Positions 7,430 to 17,012 of a DNA stretch of 46,069 nucleotides are shown piece after piece (the first letter of the stretch is position 1; every line of letters begins with the position of its first letter). This stretch comes from Candidatus Barnesiella excrementigallinarum (lineage in GTDB: Bacteria; Bacteroidota; Bacteroidia; Bacteroidales; Barnesiellaceae), in the NCBI GenBank assembly GCA_019114445.1, contig DXFL01000001.1, positions 1 to 46,069 on the forward strand. Direction: 5' to 3'. Position numbers and translations under genes: made by a program. The notes below the pieces were generated by a model, which searched no databases, was not told where the DNA came from, and worked only from the letters and a program-made list of their open reading frames with translations.

Positions 7430-9946
7430 ATGAAAAGAGTTTTCAAACTGGGTATTGTACTGGGAATGTTATTCTCGGTATTCTCAATGGCCGAAGCCGC
7501 TGCGGCCGATTGCAAAATAAGCGGTACAGTAACCGATTCGATCAGCGGGGAGGGTATCCCTTTCGTTACAGTAGGCGTGGAAAACACCGACGGGAAAGTG
7601 CTTTCCCGCGTGGCCTCGGACGTGAACGGGCGCTTTACCACCACGGCTGCCGCCGGCAACCGCTATACGCTGGTCATCTCGTCGGTAGGCTACTCGACAC
7701 AACGCATCGACCTATCGATTCCGGCCGGTGAACGAAATAAAGATATGGGTAATATCGTGCTCACCGAAGGAACGGAATTGAGCGAGGTGACCGTCGTAGC
7801 CCAACGCCCCCTCATCAAAAGCGACATCGACAAGATAACCTACGACATGGAGGCCGACCCCGAAGCAACCAGCAACAACGCGTTGGATATGCTGCGCAAA
7901 GTGCCCATGATTACCGTCGATGCCGAAGAGAACATACGTCTTAACGGACAGAGTAACTACAAAGTGCTGCTCAACGGCAAAAGCTCGGCCATCATGTCGG
8001 GCGACAACGTCAAAGATGTACTCAAAAGTATGCCCGCCAGTTCGATCAAGAATATCGAGGTCATTACCAATCCTTCGTCGAAATACGAGGCCGAAGGTGT
8101 GGGCGGTATCATCAACATCGTGACCGTGACCCGCCGCGATGCCAATGGCATAGTGGGTAGCGTGGGAGCCAACGCCGACAACCGAGGGGGATTCGGAGGC
8201 AACGTCTACCTCTCCTCTCAAATAGGCAAGTTTGCCTTTTCGGGCCGCTACTCGGGCAACCGCTACACCAACGGACACGGAGGCCACTCAAAAACATTCT
8301 CCGAGACATACGACAGCGACGAGTTCAACCACTCCGAAGGTTACGGCAAATCGCGTTTCGAAGGCCTCGGCCACAACATCTCACTCGAAGCCAGCTACGA
8401 AATCGATACCCTCAACCTCATCAGTTTTTCGGCATGGGGCTGGCTGGGCAGCAACCAATCGAACTCCAACCTCGACTATACCTACTATAACCGAGCCAAC
8501 GCGATAAGCAGCCAATACGGCACATCGAGCCACTCGCACAACAACTACGGTTCGGTATCGGGTACGCTCGACTACCAACGTTCGTTTGCCAAAAAAGACC
8601 GCACGCTCACCGCTTCGTACCAGTTTGAATACACCCCCAACAACTCGGACTATACAACCGAGAGCAACGGTATCGTCAACTGGGACAGCTACATCGAACG
8701 GAGCAAAAACAAGGCTCACGGCACCGAACAAACGGTACAAATCGACTACTTCGACCCCCTTACCGAAATGCACCAAATCGAAGGCGGTGCCAAATATATC
8801 ATGCGTTGCAACGTGAGCGACGGCGACCGTACCCAAAGCCTGTGGGACGAGCCTACCGACACGTGGAACGACATTTTGCTGCCGGTCAACGACCTCGATT
8901 ATACGCAGCACATACTGGGATTATATGCCGGCTATGTACTCAAAATCAAAAAATGGAGCGGCAAGGTAGGTGCCCGCCTCGAATCGACTTGGAACGACGG
9001 CCGTACCACCAACTACGACGAAACGGCTACGGCCCAAAAGATTCGTTTCGACAACGACTTTTTCAACATCGTACCCTACGTGACCCTCTCGTGGCAACCT
9101 CGCGAAATGCAGACATTCAAACTCTCTTACACGCAGCGCCTCAGCCGGCCGGGTATTTGGCAGCTCAATCCCTTCAAAGACAGTTCCAGCCCCATGCAAC
9201 TGACCTACGGTAACCCCAACCTCGACTCGGAAGTGTCGCATACCTTCTCGCTGGGATATACTCTCTTTACCGCCACAGGTATGAGCTTGGCCGCCGAACT
9301 GAACGGTCGCCTCCAAAACAACGGCATCGAGCAGACCATTTTCATGGACGAAAACGGTATTGCCAACGTCACCTACGACAACATAGGCCGCGCCCGGGAG
9401 TGCAAACTCAACGTATTCTTTTCGGGCAACGTGCTGCCTACCCTCAACCTCTACACCAACCTGTCGGGGGGATACGGCGATTACAGCTCGACCCAAGCCG
9501 GATATTCCAACAAGGGGTGGGACTACAACGGGTTCCTCGGCGCCCGCTGGAATGCGTGGAAAGATGGAGCCATCAGCGCCAACGTAGGCTATTATTCGGG
9601 ATTCCGTATGCTGGTAGGAACCTCGGCTCCCCTCGCCTTCTGCGGGTTCAGCGTGAGCCAGTCGTTCTTCGAAAAACGGCTGCAAGTAAACCTATCGGTA
9701 AGCGATCCCTTCTCGAAAGAGCGCAAATTTACCATGCACATCAAAAACGATGCCTACCGCATAGACAGCTACAACTACAACCCTTGCCAATATATACGGC
9801 TGGGCATAACATACAGCTTCGGTCAAATGAAAGACTCGGTAAAGAAAGCTCGCCGCAGTATCAACAACGACGATCTTAAAAGCAGCAGTAGCGGCACCGG
9901 CGGTGGATCTACCCCCAGCGGAATGGGCGGTGGCGGAGGTATGTAA
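7430..9946 (+). CDS. Outer-membrane beta-barrel protein with carboxypeptidase-like domain (TonB-receptor-like)
   Basis: An 838-residue outer-membrane protein. In order: signal peptide (MKRVFKLGIVLGMLFSVFSMAEAAAA), a carboxypeptidase-regulatory-like beta domain (CKISGTVTDSISGEGIPFVTV, residues about 27-110), a plug-like domain (ALDMLRKVPMITVDAEENIRLNG; SIKNIEVITNPSSKYEAEGVGGIINIV) and a barrel to about residue 800. This matches the OMP_b-brl_3 type related to TonB-dependent receptors, without a SusD partner. After the last strand the protein continues about 40 residues into a Gly/Ser-rich tail (SSSGTGGG...GGGGGM). It begins 49 bases after the preceding gene with no promoter-like box between, so it is probably in the ABC/GntR operon. 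Confidence 0.9.
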   Translation: MKRVFKLGIVLGMLFSVFSMAEAAAADCKISGTVTDSISGEGIPFVTVGVENTDGKVLSRVASDVNGRFTTTAAAGNRYTLVISSVGYSTQRIDLSIPAGERNKDMGNIVLTEGTELSEVTVVAQRPLIKSDIDKITYDMEADPEATSNNALDMLRKVPMITVDAEENIRLNGQSNYKVLLNGKSSAIMSGDNVKDVLKSMPASSIKNIEVITNPSSKYEAEGVGGIINIVTVTRRDANGIVGSVGANADNRGGFGGNVYLSSQIGKFAFSGRYSGNRYTNGHGGHSKTFSETYDSDEFNHSEGYGKSRFEGLGHNISLEASYEIDTLNLISFSAWGWLGSNQSNSNLDYTYYNRANAISSQYGTSSHSHNNYGSVSGTLDYQRSFAKKDRTLTASYQFEYTPNNSDYTTESNGIVNWDSYIERSKNKAHGTEQTVQIDYFDPLTEMHQIEGGAKYIMRCNVSDGDRTQSLWDEPTDTWNDILLPVNDLDYTQHILGLYAGYVLKIKKWSGKVGARLESTWNDGRTTNYDETATAQKIRFDNDFFNIVPYVTLSWQPREMQTFKLSYTQRLSRPGIWQLNPFKDSSSPMQLTYGNPNLDSEVSHTFSLGYTLFTATGMSLAAELNGRLQNNGIEQTIFMDENGIANVTYDNIGRARECKLNVFFSGNVLPTLNLYTNLSGGYGDYSSTQAGYSNKGWDYNGFLGARWNAWKDGAISANVGYYSGFRMLVGTSAPLAFCGFSVSQSFFEKRLQVNLSVSDPFSKERKFTMHIKNDAYRIDSYNYNPCQYIRLGITYSFGQMKDSVKKARRSINNDDLKSSSSGTGGGSTPSGMGGGGGM

Positions 9947-9989
9947 CAGAAGGACTTTTTATGACTTCCAAATTTAAATAAACGAAAAG

Positions 9990-10026
9990 ACCCGGATTCA
10001 CACAATGCAGAATCCGGGTTTTTATT
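9990..10026 (+). terminator. Terminator after the beta-barrel gene
   Basis: Stem ACCCGGATTC / GAATCCGGGT with a 10-base loop followed by a T-run. It ends the probable 4.4-9.95 kb operon. Confidence 0.9.
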
Positions 10027-10057
10027 TCGGTTTCGAATTATTCTTAGACAACCCGTC

Positions 10058-10552
10058 TTAAACCAACTGTTTCTTATAGCTTCTCAACTCTTGTTTAATA
10101 CGAAAGATTTTCACCTTTACCGTACCCAAAGGCATTTTCAGCCGGGTAGCAATCTCATCGTAACGGTATCCCCGCAAATACAAACTGAAAAGAAGGCGGT
10201 TATCGGCCGACAATAAATTCATGATACGCTTGAAATCGGTTGCCGACAAAACCTCTTCGGAATCTATTTCGCCCATGAATCCGCTTGTACTCGGAATTTG
10301 AAAATCGAAAAACAACTCCTCTTCGCGGGACGAATGCCGACGACAATTCAAGAAAAGATTGAACATAATCGTGTATAACCAACTTTTTATACTTCCCGAA
10401 TCGCTATACAGCCCCCTACTGTTCAACGCTTTAAGAGTTGTATCTTGCAACAGGTCCTTTGCCTTGTCTTCATTATGGGTAAGACGTCTGGCGAACCCCA
10501 ACAGAGCATTCTGTAAATTTACTACATTCTGCTCAAACTCTTCTTGAATCAT
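10058..10552 (-). CDS. ECF-type RNA polymerase sigma factor
   Basis: A 164-residue sigma-70 family protein that would direct RNA polymerase to a specific promoter set. Region 2 is visible (DKAKDLLQDTTLKALNS, SWLYTIMFNLFLNCRR) and region 4 ends the protein (LSADNRLLFSLYLRGYRYDEIATRL and LGTVKVKIFRIKQELR). No FecR-like anti-sigma gene is adjacent. It is oppositely oriented to the beta-barrel gene and lies upstream of lptG by 100 bases, on the same strand but downstream of it. Targets cannot be read from sequence. Confidence 0.93.
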   Translation of the reverse strand: MIQEEFEQNVVNLQNALLGFARRLTHNEDKAKDLLQDTTLKALNSRGLYSDSGSIKSWLYTIMFNLFLNCRRHSSREEELFFDFQIPSTSGFMGEIDSEEVLSATDFKRIMNLLSADNRLLFSLYLRGYRYDEIATRLKMPLGTVKVKIFRIKQELRSYKKQLV

Positions 10553-10655
10553 TCTTTCTTTAAGAAATTAAAATATAAGTGGTAAAGATAAGGGTTTATT
10601 TCCACACGAAAAAATTTAAATCGATTTTTATTTGCGAATGGAGAATATTTAAAAT

Positions 10656-11732
10656 TTATTTGGGGGCTTTCTTGTACAAAACCACAGCTATAACCGTATA
10701 GATAATATTGGGAATCCACATGGCCAACATGGGCGAGGTGGCGCCCGATACTGCAAAAGTAGAAGTTACGGTCGAAAATAGTATATAGGAAAAGCTCAAC
10801 AACAAACCTATACCAATGTTGATACCCATGCCTCCTTTTACCTTCCGGGAGGAGAGCGACATACCTATGGCCGTCAGAATAAAAGCAGCCGCAGCCATGG
10901 CAAAGCGCCGTTCATATTCGATTTCGAAATTTTTGATATTGGCAACGCCCCGCTCTTTCTGCCGGATAATATACCGCCGCAAATCGGGGGTAGTCATCAT
11001 TTCACTGTCGTTTTGGGAAATCAAAAAGTCCGACGGCTCTATGGGTACAATCGTATCGAGCGACGAACCTTTCACCAACTCCTCGCGCATACCGTTGAAA
11101 TTACGGATCATATAGTTGTTCACCCGCCAATGATAAGCCGAATCGTAGTTGATCGTCTGAGCCGTGAGACGCGATTTAAGGACTTTGTTATCGAACTTTT
11201 CGAGCGAAAACCGGTATCCGGTCTTATTGCTGTTGTCGTAGCGGGCGATATAGGCGATTACACCCGGTTCGACTTGCAACTGGATATTGCTGGCATAATC
11301 CACCCGTTTGTTCTTTACGTAAGTATTCATATACTCAATACGGGTGACATTGGCCGGCGGAATGACATAACAGCTCAAATAAAGGTTCAACGCGGCAATA
11401 ATCGCCGCCGAAATCATATAGGGGACAAACAACCGTTTGAAGCTGATACCGCTCGACAACATGGCTATGATCTCGGAATTGTCGGCCAGTTTCGACGTAA
11501 AGAAGATAACCGCGATAAAGGTGAACAGCGGGCTGAACAGATTGGCAAAATAGGGCAGGAAGTTGAAAAAATAGTCGAACACCGTAGCCGACAAGGGGGC
11601 TTTCAAGAAGGAATCGAGCTTCTCGTTGATGTCGAACATAATCGTAATAGCCAAAATCAAAGCTATCGCGAAGAAGTATGTTCCCAAAAACTTCTTGATG
11701 ATATAGATGTCTATTTTTTTCAATACCTTCAT
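10656..11732 (-). CDS. LptF/LptG-family permease (YjgP/YjgQ)
   Basis: A 358-residue inner-membrane protein of the lipopolysaccharide transport ABC complex, which moves LPS from inner to outer membrane with LptB and LptC. N-terminal segments (FFAIALILAITIMF, FANLFSPLFTFIAVIFF, AAIIAALNLYLSCYVI) precede a periplasmic beta-jellyroll-type region, then three C-terminal segments (AAAAFILTAIGMSL, GIGLLLSFSYILF, IPNIIYTVIAVVLY). The longer frame to 11837 overlaps tgt, so I use ATG 11732, 11 bases after the tgt stop. The two genes form an operon. F versus G cannot be decided by eye. Confidence 0.93.
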   Translation of the reverse strand: MKVLKKIDIYIIKKFLGTYFFAIALILAITIMFDINEKLDSFLKAPLSATVFDYFFNFLPYFANLFSPLFTFIAVIFFTSKLADNSEIIAMLSSGISFKRLFVPYMISAAIIAALNLYLSCYVIPPANVTRIEYMNTYVKNKRVDYASNIQLQVEPGVIAYIARYDNSNKTGYRFSLEKFDNKVLKSRLTAQTINYDSAYHWRVNNYMIRNFNGMREELVKGSSLDTIVPIEPSDFLISQNDSEMMTTPDLRRYIIRQKERGVANIKNFEIEYERRFAMAAAAFILTAIGMSLSSRKVKGGMGINIGIGLLLSFSYILFSTVTSTFAVSGATSPMLAMWIPNIIYTVIAVVLYKKAPK

Positions 11733-11743
11733 GGAGCTACTCT

Positions 11744-12874
11744 TTACAAACGGGTAGTCACCCGACGCACCATCTCGTCCTTCCACGGTTTGAACGTACC
11801 GGCCAATATTTGGCGACGGGCCTCTTGGGTGAGCCACACATAAAAGGCCAAATTATGAATAGAGGCTATTTGCATGGCCAAAATTTCCTCGCTGATGAAC
11901 AGATGGCGCAAATAGGCTTTGCTGTAACAGGTATCGACATACGATGTGCCTTCGGGATCGATGGGCGAGAAATCGTCGGCCCATTTCTTGTTGCGCATAT
12001 TCATAATGCCGTTGCGGGTAAACAACATTCCGTTGCGACCGTTGCGAGTAGGCATGACACAATCGAACATATCGACCCCCCGCTCGATACCCTCCAAGAT
12101 ATTGGCAGGAGTACCCACTCCCATAAGATAGCGAGGCTTGTCTTGGGGTAAAATATCGTTGACGATCTCGATCATCTCGTACATTTTTTCGGTAGGCTCG
12201 CCCACCGCCAAACCGCCTATTGCATTCCCGTCGGCACCCAAATCGGCCACGTGCTTGGCAGCCTCGGTACGCAGGTCGGGATAGACACACCCTTGTACAA
12301 TGGGGAAGAAAGTTTGGCGATAACCATATAAACCCTCGGTCTCGCAAAAGTGTTTCCAGCCCCGGTCGAGCCAGCGACGAGTAAGCGCCAGCGACTTTTT
12401 GGCGTAGTCATAATCGGCATCGCCCGGAGTACATTCGTCGAGAGCCATCATAATATCCGACCCGATAATACGCTGAGTATCCACAACATTCTCCGGCGTA
12501 AACAGGTGTTTGGAACCATCGATGTGCGAACGGAAATGGGCGCCCTCCTCGGTGAGCTTACGCCGATCGGAAAGTGAAAAGACTTGGAATCCGCCACTGT
12601 CGGTAAGAATAGGACGCTCCCAGCCGTTAAACTTGTGCAAACCGCCGGCCTTGTACAAAATATCCAAACCCGGGCGCAGATACAAATGGTAAGTATTCCC
12701 CAAAATAATTTGAGCCTTGATGTCGTCCCGCAGCTCGCGCTGATGCACAGCCTTGACCGACGCCACCGTCCCCACAGGCATAAAAATGGGGGTCTGTATC
12801 GTCCCGTGGTCGGTCGTTATCACTCCCGCACGCGCACAACTGCGTTCATCGGTATGTACCAGTTCAAAATCCAT
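11744..12874 (-). CDS. tgt: tRNA-guanine transglycosylase (queuine/preQ1 insertion)
   Basis: A 376-residue enzyme that exchanges guanine-34 of GUN-anticodon tRNAs for a queuosine precursor. Key elements are present: ILTDSGGFQVFSL (catalytic Asp), PIVQG, GGLAVGEP, and the nucleophile region VDMFDCVMPTRNGRNG. The C-terminal zinc region is atypical: where E. coli-type enzymes have CxCxxC, this protein reads EGTSYVDTCYSKAY, with only one, displaced Cys. The start at 12874 is chosen because MDFELVHTD is the normal N-terminus; the frame further upstream is promoter DNA. First gene of a tgt-lptG unit. Confidence 0.96.
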   Translation of the reverse strand: MDFELVHTDERSCARAGVITTDHGTIQTPIFMPVGTVASVKAVHQRELRDDIKAQIILGNTYHLYLRPGLDILYKAGGLHKFNGWERPILTDSGGFQVFSLSDRRKLTEEGAHFRSHIDGSKHLFTPENVVDTQRIIGSDIMMALDECTPGDADYDYAKKSLALTRRWLDRGWKHFCETEGLYGYRQTFFPIVQGCVYPDLRTEAAKHVADLGADGNAIGGLAVGEPTEKMYEMIEIVNDILPQDKPRYLMGVGTPANILEGIERGVDMFDCVMPTRNGRNGMLFTRNGIMNMRNKKWADDFSPIDPEGTSYVDTCYSKAYLRHLFISEEILAMQIASIHNLAFYVWLTQEARRQILAGTFKPWKDEMVRRVTTRL

Positions 12875-12973
12875 CGTTTGTCGTTCAAATTCGAAAATCG
12901 CCACTCCACAAACACCGGGCAAGGAGGCAAATATCTTGTCGCCGGCCGTTGTCGGCAAGCGCAATTTCCGGGG

Positions 12974-13005
12974 CAAAGATAGTGCAAGCAAAGGGCAAAA
13001 TCAAA
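12974..13005 (-). promoter_or_regulatory. tgt-lptG promoter
   Basis: Minus strand TTTG (13002-13005), 20-base spacer, TATCTTTG (12974-12981): a near-ideal Bacteroidetes promoter about 100 bases before the tgt ATG. Confidence 0.75.
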
Positions 13006-13153
13006 TAAATTCGCATTTTGTAAAAAAGTAAACGAGAAACGGGGAAGATAATCGCAACTCACCGGCTGTATCGGGGCCGATTTATAAATGTTTTTATAAT
13101 ATTATAACGGTTAATTTCTAAAAAAATCGATAGCATATCTCCTAAATTGAGGA

Positions 13154-13161
13154 TATATTTG
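13154..13161 (+). promoter_or_regulatory. Putative -7 box TATATTTG, close to the start codon
   Basis: Matches TAnnTTTG and ends only 8 bases before the ATG at 13170, so a transcript started here would have almost no leader. No good -33 TTTG is seen. Confidence 0.5.
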
Positions 13162-13169
13162 CAACCGTT

Positions 13170-14060
13170 ATGCCGAAACCACGAACAACAAGACGCCTAC
13201 GATTATGGATGTGCGGAATGTTTATTTCCGCGACTTATATATTGTCGGCCGACTCACCCACCCCACCTCCCATGCGTCCGGGCAACGGATCGGAATTGGA
13301 GATTAAGGGCGGAGAGTTGTCGTGGCCCCGCACCGAACAATTGCCCACTTCTACCCCCAACGACCGCTTCATACAAAAACGGCTGGACGACCATTTGGAA
13401 AGCGCTTCGCTCCAAATCATGAAACCCTCGACCCTCTTTCCCGAAAACCCGTCGGAGTTCATACTCAACGTGATTTTACTGCACGCCGTAAAGGATAGCA
13501 TTGCCAGCCAGTACGACGAAAAGATTGCCCGCATGGTCGATATGTTTTTGGTACGCAACCTGCTGCAACCCATATCGGACGACCGTCCCGCACCGGTCAA
13601 CGGATTCACGATGGGAATGCCCAACACCATGTCGACAAGTGTCGGCATAGCCTATGTGGGTGTAATCGATCCCGTGGAGCTTTATCGCGAATGGCAACGC
13701 AAGAAACGAGCCTTGCGCACCAAGATGGTGTTGATGACACTCTTCGGCGACACCACCCGACTGCTCACCAAACACGAAACCGATTCGATAAAACAAAGTC
13801 TCGACAAAAAACGGAACGCACCGGTAAGCCGTATCGCCAATCCTGTGCTCATCTCGACACTCTTGGCCAACGATACTATCGTTGCTCCGTCGAAACCTAA
13901 ATTTACGGCTCCGCTTTGGGGCAAGGAACGTCCGAAATTCAACCTCGAACCCACCTTCTCTCCGGCCGATTCGATTCCCGCCCGACCCGGAACCGCACCG
14001 CTCCTCCCCGATTCGACGATTCTCCTGCCCGACTCCGTTTCGTCCCGCGCCCGGGAATAA
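13170..14060 (+). CDS. Secreted protein of unknown function
   Basis: A 296-residue protein with an Arg-rich N-terminus and hydrophobic core (MPKPRTTRRLRLWMCGMFIS...YILSA), read as a signal peptide. After a Pro-rich linker comes a helical region (ILNVILLHAVKDSIASQYDEKIARMVDMFLV, residues about 95-130) and a block GFTMGMPNTMSTSVGIAYVGVIDPVELYREWQRKKRA. The C-terminal 80 residues are Pro/Ser rich. It is divergent from tgt. I do not recognise the family with certainty; similar Bacteroidales proteins are annotated only as conserved unknowns. Confidence 0.75.
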   Translation: MPKPRTTRRLRLWMCGMFISATYILSADSPTPPPMRPGNGSELEIKGGELSWPRTEQLPTSTPNDRFIQKRLDDHLESASLQIMKPSTLFPENPSEFILNVILLHAVKDSIASQYDEKIARMVDMFLVRNLLQPISDDRPAPVNGFTMGMPNTMSTSVGIAYVGVIDPVELYREWQRKKRALRTKMVLMTLFGDTTRLLTKHETDSIKQSLDKKRNAPVSRIANPVLISTLLANDTIVAPSKPKFTAPLWGKERPKFNLEPTFSPADSIPARPGTAPLLPDSTILLPDSVSSRARE

Positions 14061-14135
14061 ATATTCCACACACTCCTTCCGACCTTGCCGCGAACGAACT
14101 TTCCCGGCCCACGCTTGTTGTACAGAATAAATCAA

Positions 14136-14224
14136 GACATTTTGTCAGAAAAATAAAAAGGCTACAAATGACCTCTTTATGCGCCCCTCTACCCATCAAT
14201 CGTCGGCGCAAAAGACATTTTGTC
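14136..14224 (+). promoter_or_regulatory. Pair of identical dyads upstream of clpB
   Basis: The 11-base sequence GACATTTTGTC, itself a dyad (GACA-TTT-TGTC), occurs at 14136-14146 and again at 14214-14224, 78 bases apart. Both copies sit in the wider block AAGACATTTTGTCA. No TAnnTTTG box is seen in this interval, and no CIRCE element. I infer operator sites for a stress regulator of clpB. Confidence 0.5.
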
Positions 14225-14317
14225 ATATTAACAAACTGATTTTCAGACAATATTTCACACTCTTGCAACTGGCATTTCTTTTGACTATACAGGAGTGTAA
14301 CCCTAAAAAAGAAAAAG

Positions 14318-14324
14318 AAAGGAG
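14318..14324 (+). promoter_or_regulatory. Strong Shine-Dalgarno before clpB
   Basis: AAAGGAG lies 8 bases before the ATG at 14333. Clear purine-rich sites like this are uncommon among the genes of this window, and it fixes the clpB start. Confidence 0.6.
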
Positions 14325-14332
14325 AATAAAAT

Positions 14333-16921
14333 ATGAACTTCGACAATTTTACCATCAAATCGCAGGAGGCTATCCAAAAGGCCGTGGAGATTGTTCGCAA
14401 CCACAACGAACAATCCATCGAGCCGGTACACCTGCTGAAAGGAATCTTACAAGTAGGCGAAAGCCTTACTTCGTATCTTTTCCAAAAACTGGGTATTAAT
14501 GCGACCTTGCTCAACAATGTAGTTGACCGGGAAATAGAATCGTTGCCCAAAGTAAGCGGGGGCGAACCTTACCTAAGCCGGGAAGCAAACGATGCGTTGC
14601 AAAAAGCCATCGACTACTCTAAAAAACTGGGCGACCAGTTTGTCGCTTTGGAAGCCATGCTCATGGGACTTTTCCTCACGAAAAGCTCGGCATCGGATTT
14701 TATGAAGGATGCCGGTATCACCGAAAAGGAACTGGGTACCGCCATCGACGAATTGCGGAAAGGCAAGAAAGTAACTGCCGCTTCGGCCGAGGATACTTAC
14801 AATGCATTGAGCAAATATGCCATCAACCTGAACGAACGTGCCCGGGAAGGCAAACTCGACCCGGTAATCGGGCGGGACGACGAAATCCGACGGGTTCTGC
14901 AAATTCTGAGCCGACGGACCAAAAACAACCCTATCTTGATAGGCGAACCGGGTACCGGTAAAACCGCCATCGCCGAGGGATTGGCTCACCGTATCGTGCG
15001 CGGCGACGTGCCCGAAAACCTGAAAAGCAAGCAAATCTATTCGCTCGATATGGGTGCGTTGGTGGCCGGCGCCAAATACAAAGGGGAGTTTGAGGAACGG
15101 TTGAAATCGGTAGTCAACGAAGTGATTCAAAGCGAAGGCGAGATAATCCTCTTCATCGACGAAATTCACACATTGGTAGGTGCCGGCAAAGGCGAAGGCG
15201 CCATGGATGCCGCCAATATCTTGAAACCGGCTTTGGCCCGAGGCGAATTACGCTCGATTGGTGCCACCACGCTCGACGAATACCAAAAATATTTCGAAAA
15301 GGACAAGGCTCTCGAACGTCGATTCCAAATCGTCATGGTCGATGAACCCGACGAAATGAGTACCATCTCGATTCTGCGGGGGTTGAAAGAACGGTACGAA
15401 AATCACCACAAAGTGCGGATTAAAGACGATGCCATCATCGCCGCCGTACAGTTGTCGGAACGGTACATCACCGACCGGTTCCTCCCCGATAAGGCCATCG
15501 ACTTGATGGACGAGGCCGCCGCCAAACTGCGGATCGAGGTCGATTCGGTACCCGAAGCTCTCGACGAAATCACACGCCGTATCAAACAGCTCGAAATCGA
15601 ACGCGAAGCCATCAAACGCGAAAACGATACCGAGAAACTGCAACAACTGGGCAAAGAGATCGCCGACCTGAAAGAGGAGGAGACCAAATTCCGCGCCAAA
15701 TGGCAATCGGAGAAAGAGTTGGTCAACCGCATACAGCAAAACAAGATCGACATCGAGAACTTGCGATTCGAAGCCGACAAGGCCGAACGTGAGGGCGACT
15801 ACGGCAAAGTGGCCGAGATACGGTATGCCAAAATCAAAGCCAAAGAGGACGACATACGCGCCACCCAACAAAAGTTGCACGAAATGCAAGGCGACAAGGC
15901 CATGATCAAAGAAGAGGTCGACGCCGAAGATATTGCCGATGTGGTATCGCGTTGGACGGGGATTCCCGTGAACAAAATGATGCAGAGCGAAAAAGACAAG
16001 TTGCTCCACCTCGAAGAGGAGTTACACAAACGGGTAGTAGGTCAGGACGAGGCCATCACCGCCATTGCCGACGCCGTGCGCCGGAGCCGTGCCGGGCTGA
16101 ACGATCCTCGCAAACCTATCGGTTCGTTTATCTTCCTCGGAACTACCGGTGTAGGTAAAACCGAACTGGCAAAGGCTTTGGCCGAATATCTGTTCGACGA
16201 TGAGAATATGATGACGCGTATCGACATGAGTGAATATCAAGAGAAATTCAGCGCTACGCGACTGATCGGTTCGCCTCCGGGATACGTAGGTTACGAAGAG
16301 GGTGGACAGTTGACCGAGGCCATCAGGCGTAAACCCTATTCGGTTGTTCTGTTCGATGAAATCGAAAAGGCTCACCCCGACATCTTCAACATTCTGTTAC
16401 AGGTCCTCGACGATGGCCGACTTACCGACAACAAAGGCCGGTTGGTCAACTTCAAGAACACCATCATCATCATGACCTCCAACATGGGGTCGTCGCTGAT
16501 ACGGGAGAATTTCGAAAAAATGACCGATGCCAACCGTACCGAAGTGATCGAAAAGACCAAAGAAGAGGTACTGAATATGCTGAAACAGACCATACGGCCC
16601 GAATTCCTCAACCGTATCGACGAGACGATCATGTTCACCCCGTTGAATAAGAAAGAGATCGAGGAGATTGTTTTACTGCAAATCAACAGCGTGAAGAAAA
16701 TGCTGGAGAAAAACGGTGTCACTTTGGAAATAACGCCTAAGGCATTGAGCCTCATTGCTGCCGAAGGGTACGACCCTGAATTTGGTGCCCGTCCCGTAAA
16801 ACGGGTAATACACCGACTCATCTTGAACCAGTTGTCGAAAGACTTACTAGCCCAGAAAGTCGACCGGTCGCGTCCCATTGTAGTCGACGCCGAAGGCGAC
16901 CAAATCGTATTCCGCAACTAA
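14333..16921 (+). CDS. clpB: ATP-dependent disaggregase ClpB
   Basis: An 862-residue Hsp100 chaperone that, with DnaK, pulls polypeptides out of aggregates after heat stress. Order of domains: N-terminal Clp repeats ([16 protein letters not shown]), first AAA+ module with Walker A GEPGTGKT (about residues 204-211) and Walker [14 protein letters not shown], a long coiled-coil M domain (about 400-530, [16 protein letters not shown] onward), second AAA+ module with GTTGVGKTE (about 603-611) and [13 protein letters not shown], then the small C-terminal domain. The M domain separates it from ClpC and ClpA. Preceded by the paired dyads and a strong ribosome binding site; transcribed alone. Confidence 0.98.
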   Translation: MNFDNFTIKSQEAIQKAVEIVRNHNEQSIEPVHLLKGILQVGESLTSYLFQKLGINATLLNNVVDREIESLPKVSGGEPYLSREANDALQKAIDYSKKLGDQFVALEAMLMGLFLTKSSASDFMKDAGITEKELGTAIDELRKGKKVTAASAEDTYNALSKYAINLNERAREGKLDPVIGRDDEIRRVLQILSRRTKNNPILIGEPGTGKTAIAEGLAHRIVRGDVPENLKSKQIYSLDMGALVAGAKYKGEFEERLKSVVNEVIQSEGEIILFIDEIHTLVGAGKGEGAMDAANILKPALARGELRSIGATTLDEYQKYFEKDKALERRFQIVMVDEPDEMSTISILRGLKERYENHHKVRIKDDAIIAAVQLSERYITDRFLPDKAIDLMDEAAAKLRIEVDSVPEALDEITRRIKQLEIEREAIKRENDTEKLQQLGKEIADLKEEETKFRAKWQSEKELVNRIQQNKIDIENLRFEADKAEREGDYGKVAEIRYAKIKAKEDDIRATQQKLHEMQGDKAMIKEEVDAEDIADVVSRWTGIPVNKMMQSEKDKLLHLEEELHKRVVGQDEAITAIADAVRRSRAGLNDPRKPIGSFIFLGTTGVGKTELAKALAEYLFDDENMMTRIDMSEYQEKFSATRLIGSPPGYVGYEEGGQLTEAIRRKPYSVVLFDEIEKAHPDIFNILLQVLDDGRLTDNKGRLVNFKNTIIIMTSNMGSSLIRENFEKMTDANRTEVIEKTKEEVLNMLKQTIRPEFLNRIDETIMFTPLNKKEIEEIVLLQINSVKKMLEKNGVTLEITPKALSLIAAEGYDPEFGARPVKRVIHRLILNQLSKDLLAQKVDRSRPIVVDAEGDQIVFRN

Positions 16922-16934
16922 CAACGGCTCAAAT

Positions 16935-16974
16935 AAAAAAGCCTCCTTGCCAAATTCGCAAGGAGGCTTTTTTA
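16935..16974. terminator. Bidirectional terminator after clpB
   Basis: A-run, stem GCCTCCTTGC / GCAAGGAGGC, then a T-run. It can serve clpB and the convergent small periplasmic gene. Confidence 0.92.
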
Positions 16975-17012
16975 TTACCTATCAAACACCTATAAATATA
17001 TGGAACACTTCT

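Noticed and set aside
12584..12982. Open frames on the + strand between tgt and the next gene
   Set aside because: They overlap tgt or its promoter and contain no motif.
14061..14332. CIRCE element (HrcA box) upstream of clpB
   Set aside because: I looked for TTAGCACTC and its complement GAGTGCTAA with a nine-base spacer and found none; only the GACATTTTGTC dyads are present.
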